Shown here in pieces: positions 61,221 through 64,000 of a DNA stretch of 64,000 bases. The translations under genes and the position numbers were made by a program. The stretch comes from Pseudopedobacter sp038243635. Lineage in GTDB: Bacteria; Bacteroidota; Bacteroidia; Sphingobacteriales; Sphingobacteriaceae. The notes below the pieces were generated by a model. The model ran no database searches. It saw only the letters and a list, made by a program, of their open reading frames with translations, and had not been told where the DNA came from. The stretch covers positions 62,001 through 126,000 of the forward strand of contig JBBSQW010000005.1 of NCBI GenBank assembly GCA_038243635.1, written 5' to 3'. Each line of letters opens with the position of its first letter. The stretch's first letter is position 1.

Positions 61221-62453
61221 ATGGACGTACAAGACATCAAACAACGGTTCGGGATTATTGGGGGTTCGCCTTTGATTAACCGAGCTATAGATATTGCAAG
61301 ACAGGTTGCGCCCACGGATATTACCGTGTTAATTACCGGTGAAAGTGGTTCGGGAAAAGAAGTTTTCTCGCATATCATACACAATTTAAGTTCGCGGAAG
61401 CATGGACCTTTTATTGCGGTTAATTGCGGTGCAATACCAGAAGGAACCATAGATTCAGAACTTTTTGGTCACGAAAAAGGAAGTTTTACCGGTGCTCACG
61501 AAGCTCGAAAAGGGTATTTTGAAGTCGTAAACGGTGGAACCATCTTTTTAGATGAAGTTGGCGAACTACCCATTGGTACGCAAGCCAGGTTATTACGTGT
61601 TTTAGAATCGGGCGAATACATTAGAGTAGGATCATCAAAGGTTCAAAAAACAGATGTTAGGGTAGTTGCTGCCACAAACGTTGATATGTTTGAAGCGGTT
61701 AAGGCAGGTAAATTCCGCGAAGATTTATACTATCGCTTAAATACTGTCCCTTTAAAAATACCGCCTTTAAGAGATCGTAAAGAAGATATTCACTTGATTT
61801 TTAGAAAGTTTGTCGCCGATTTCTCTGATAAATATCGATCTCCAAGTGTGACTTTAGATGATAACGCTGTTCAGGTTTTAATGAGTTATAACTGGCCTGG
61901 AAATGTTAGACAGCTGAGAAATATTGCGGAGCAAATCGCAGTTTTAGAGAAAGAAAGACACGTTAGCGGGCAAACATTGCTCACGTACATCCCAACAGAT
62001 AACACTTCAAGTTTACCAATGCGCTTGAATCAGAACAGGAGTAAAGACGACTTTTCTGAAAGAGATATCCTTTACAAAGTGCTTTTTGATATGAAGAAGG
62101 ACATGGTAGAGCTAAAAAAATTAGTGGTGGACATTATCAACCATGGTGATGGCGTTTCTAATTATGCAGCAGATAATCCACAGGTAATTAACGCGTTATA
62201 TGAAGAGTTGGATATGCCTAAAGGCGATTCTACTTTAACTATTCAGCAACCTGTTAACCATTCTCGTTCTGATAATTACCATATCACACATGATGCGGAA
62301 GAGGTAGAAGAGTCCTTATCTTTGGTAGATAAAGAAGCAGACATGATTAAAAAAGCTTTGAAAAAACATAAAGGAAAAAGAAAAGCTGCGTCAGAAGAAT
62401 TAGGGATTTCTGAACGAACTTTATATCGAAAAATTAAAGAATTAAACCTATGA
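61221..62453 (+). CDS. sigma-54-dependent transcriptional activator without receiver domain
   Basis: This 410-residue enhancer-binding protein is an AAA+ ATPase (about 10-245) with Walker A GESGSGKE at 40-47, sigma-54-contacting GSFTGA at 87-92 (Ser in place of the usual Ala), Walker B around FLDEVGE and R-finger region LYYRLNTVPL. A Fis-type helix-turn-helix closes the protein (about 375-408, KAASEELGISERTLYRKI). There is no receiver, PAS or GAF domain, so activity must be set by another partner or by concentration. Its stop overlaps lptE (ATGA). Confidence 0.92.
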   Translation: MDVQDIKQRFGIIGGSPLINRAIDIARQVAPTDITVLITGESGSGKEVFSHIIHNLSSRKHGPFIAVNCGAIPEGTIDSELFGHEKGSFTGAHEARKGYFEVVNGGTIFLDEVGELPIGTQARLLRVLESGEYIRVGSSKVQKTDVRVVAATNVDMFEAVKAGKFREDLYYRLNTVPLKIPPLRDRKEDIHLIFRKFVADFSDKYRSPSVTLDDNAVQVLMSYNWPGNVRQLRNIAEQIAVLEKERHVSGQTLLTYIPTDNTSSLPMRLNQNRSKDDFSERDILYKVLFDMKKDMVELKKLVVDIINHGDGVSNYAADNPQVINALYEELDMPKGDSTLTIQQPVNHSRSDNYHITHDAEEVEESLSLVDKEADMIKKALKKHKGKRKAASEELGISERTLYRKIKELNL

Positions 62454-62962
62454 TAAAGAAGGCTTTTTTGTTGATTGTATTGCCATTGTTTCTGCTAACT
62501 GGCTGTGGAATATACTCTTTTACAGGTGGTTCAATCTCTGCTGGTATGAAAACAGTTTCTGTTTTGGTTTTTGAAAACACCGCAGCTTTGGTAAATCCAA
62601 ATTTAAGTCAGTCTTTTACAGAATCACTTAAAGACCGGATTAGAACACAAACCAGTTTAAGCTTTTTACGGGTTGATGGTGATGCTGATTTTAGCGGGAG
62701 AATAACAGATTACAATTTGCAGCCAGTTGCTATACAGGCTAATGAAAAAGTAACTGCTGGTTTAACCCGTTTAAGCATCACGATAAACGTAAAATACACC
62801 AATAAGATAGAAGCTGATAAAAGTTTTGAGCAGTCTTTTACGCGTTTTAAAGATTTCTCCACACAGGGAAGTCCGTTTAGCGGTCAAGAATCTGCTTTGG
62901 TAAAAGACATTAACCAACAACTAACCGAGGATATTTATAACCGAGCTTTTGCCAATTGGTAG
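62450..62962 (+). CDS. lptE: LptE-family LPS-assembly lipoprotein
   Basis: This 170-residue outer-membrane lipoprotein has lipid-acceptor Cys19 in LPLFLLTGC, then GIYSFTGGSISAGMKTVSVLVFENTAALVNPNLSQSFTESLKDRI, the LptE-family opening strand and helix. It plugs the LptD barrel that inserts LPS in the outer leaflet. It overlaps the sigma-54 activator by 4 bases. In related genomes the order miaB, sigma-54 activator, lptE is kept, which supports the assignment. Confidence 0.88.
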   Translation: MIKKAFLLIVLPLFLLTGCGIYSFTGGSISAGMKTVSVLVFENTAALVNPNLSQSFTESLKDRIRTQTSLSFLRVDGDADFSGRITDYNLQPVAIQANEKVTAGLTRLSITINVKYTNKIEADKSFEQSFTRFKDFSTQGSPFSGQESALVKDINQQLTEDIYNRAFANW

Positions 62963-63009
62963 GCTTTTATTAACTTCACAGTCTTTTACAACGCTAAGCA
63001 AACAACAAC

Positions 63010-64000
63010 TTGGATATCAACATATCAGAAGCTAATCAATTTATAAATCTGCATGCACACCCTCAGGATGTGACAAGAGATGATTTGAGTCTGATTAATT
63101 ACTGGATTTCGAAATATCCATATAGCCAAAGTTTGAAATTTTTAGCTGCTCAGGCTACAAAAGAAAGTGTGGAAGCTGAAGATAATTTGGCCAAAGCAGC
63201 CACTTTTGCATCAAATCGCGAAGTATTATTTCAGTTTGTTAACCATGTAGAAGCTTTTGACAGCGAGCTTATTATTTTAGATGAATCGATAAACCGTCAG
63301 CATGAAGTTTTGGCGATTATAGAATCCCGAAATAATATGGGACAAGCATTTGGTGCAGATTTAAATGATTATAAAGTCAGTGAAGGGGATAATGCAGTAA
63401 ACGAAGATAACAGGGCGGAAATAGCTGTTGCTGAGAAGGAAGTTCAGGCAGAAGAATTAGATCAAGAAAAAGAAAGTGTAGAAGAAAGTATTTTAGGAGA
63501 GAACGTTGAAGAAATAGCCGGCGAGGAAGAAGAAGTTCAATCAGAAGAGCCGTTTGATAATGTTGAAGAAGAGAACGCTGTAGAAGTAACTGTTGTAGAA
63601 GAAAATAATCCAGAAGAAGAGCGAGTTCAAAAGACGGAAAATATTGAGGAAGAAGCTTTAGATGAAGAACAAGAACAACCAGACGAGCCAGAAACTGAAA
63701 ACATCGAAGAAACTATTGAAGAACAGAATGTTGAAGAGATAGCTGTTGCTGAGGAAGAGATTAAAACTGAAGAACCAGTTCACGAGGCTGAAAATGTTGA
63801 AGAGACTGTTTCAGCAGAAAATATTGATGAAGTGGCTGTTGCTGAGGAACAAGATCAAATAGAAGAGCCAGAAACTGAAAACATCGAAGAAACTGTTTCA
63901 GAAGAGAACGCGGAAGAAGTAACTGCTGTTGAGCAAGATATTTCGGCAGATGCGCCAGTTCAAAAAACGGAAAATACTGGGGAAGAAGCTGTAGATGAAG
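63010..64000 (+). CDS. Glu-rich repetitive protein, start of gene, runs off the window
   Basis: An open frame begins at TTG 63010 (in-frame stop at 62995, no other start between) and stays open to the end, at least 330 codons. Residues 1-120 form a helical, non-repetitive domain (DINISEANQFINLHAHPQD, SLINYWISKYPYSQSLKFLAA). After about 130 it turns into Glu/Val-rich imperfect repeats with ENVEE, IAVAEEE and VQKTENIEEEA strings. No signal peptide is seen. Function unknown; position after lptE may mean an envelope or chaperone-linked role. TTG is preferred as the only possible start before the conserved-looking domain. Confidence 0.72.
   Translation, partial: MDINISEANQFINLHAHPQDVTRDDLSLINYWISKYPYSQSLKFLAAQATKESVEAEDNLAKAATFASNREVLFQFVNHVEAFDSELIILDESINRQHEVLAIIESRNNMGQAFGADLNDYKVSEGDNAVNEDNRAEIAVAEKEVQAEELDQEKESVEESILGENVEEIAGEEEEVQSEEPFDNVEEENAVEVTVVEENNPEEERVQKTENIEEEALDEEQEQPDEPETENIEETIEEQNVEEIAVAEEEIKTEEPVHEAENVEETVSAENIDEVAVAEEQDQIEEPETENIEETVSEENAEEVTAVEQDISADAPVQKTENTGEEAVDE

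Noticed and set aside
1..64000. CRISPR arrays, tRNA, rRNA, prophage or integrase genes
   Set aside because: No regularly spaced repeats, no tRNA-like cloverleaf and no phage or recombinase proteins were found on reading both strands.

Overview
The window is a chromosomal segment of a Bacteroidota member, most likely a Sphingobacteriaceae (Pedobacter-like) bacterium. This rests on low-GC DNA, promoter elements of the Bacteroidota type (TAnnTTTG at -7, little Shine-Dalgarno signal), and lineage-typical genes: the type IX secretion translocon SprA, DUF2911, DUF3078 and DUF2027-Smr proteins, LytS/LytTR signalling, and a CruF/CrtD/CrtW carotenoid cassette. Genus is an inference. No rRNA, tRNA, CRISPR array, insertion sequence or prophage was found; most of the window looks like core genome.

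Layout. 1-13.4 kb: dipeptide epimerase, gltX, a YfhO membrane protein, two glycosyltransferases, a decayed peroxiredoxin copy, leucyl aminopeptidase, a gpmA gene broken by one amber codon, a small unknown protein, a HAD phosphatase, a beta-CASP nuclease and a secreted beta-propeller. 13.5-16.3 kb: DUF2911 protein, outer-membrane beta-barrel, and a RES/Xre toxin-antitoxin pair with paired palindromes upstream. 16.4-23.0 kb: hemH, crtW, ispH, cruF, a CruC-like glycosyltransferase, an acyltransferase and crtD. This looks like an end-group tailoring cassette for a glycosylated and acylated ketocarotenoid; crtE, crtB, crtI, crtY and crtZ are not here. 23.1-33.2 kb: orphan histidine kinase, PBP4-type peptidase, M3 peptidase, DUF3078 protein, DCC thiol oxidoreductase, a LytS/LytTR pair, two small secreted or lipid-anchored proteins and topoisomerase IB. 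33.2-42.4 kb: TerC, DUF2027-Smr protein, Gfo/Idh oxidoreductase, a peroxide-defence pair (2-Cys peroxiredoxin and AhpD-like protein) with an OxyR-like site, and a tetR-tolC-emrA-emrB efflux operon with a perfect operator palindrome. 42.7-54.2 kb: enolase, sprA (7 kb), ruvA and maeB. 54.3-64 kb: DUF4886 protein, GH3 glycosidase, a second outer-membrane beta-barrel, MFS transporter, miaB, sigma-54 activator, lptE and a TTG-started, Glu-rich repetitive protein running off the end.

Gaps over 300 bases. 2753-3132: a terminator, a GC-rich hairpin and the yfhO promoter, otherwise nothing seen. 7697-8195: the peroxiredoxin pseudogene. 36025-36394: an OxyR-like site and promoter in its last 110 bases; nothing seen in the first 260. 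42412-42751: the tetR operator and the eno promoter and leader. 58010-58371: a terminator and a MITE-like inverted-repeat element, no coding frame.

The least ordinary material is between genes: the two broken genes, two degenerate heptanucleotide tracts, the terminal-inverted-repeat element near 58.2 kb, the GC-rich structured spacer near 18.1 kb, and several clean operator-like palindromes.
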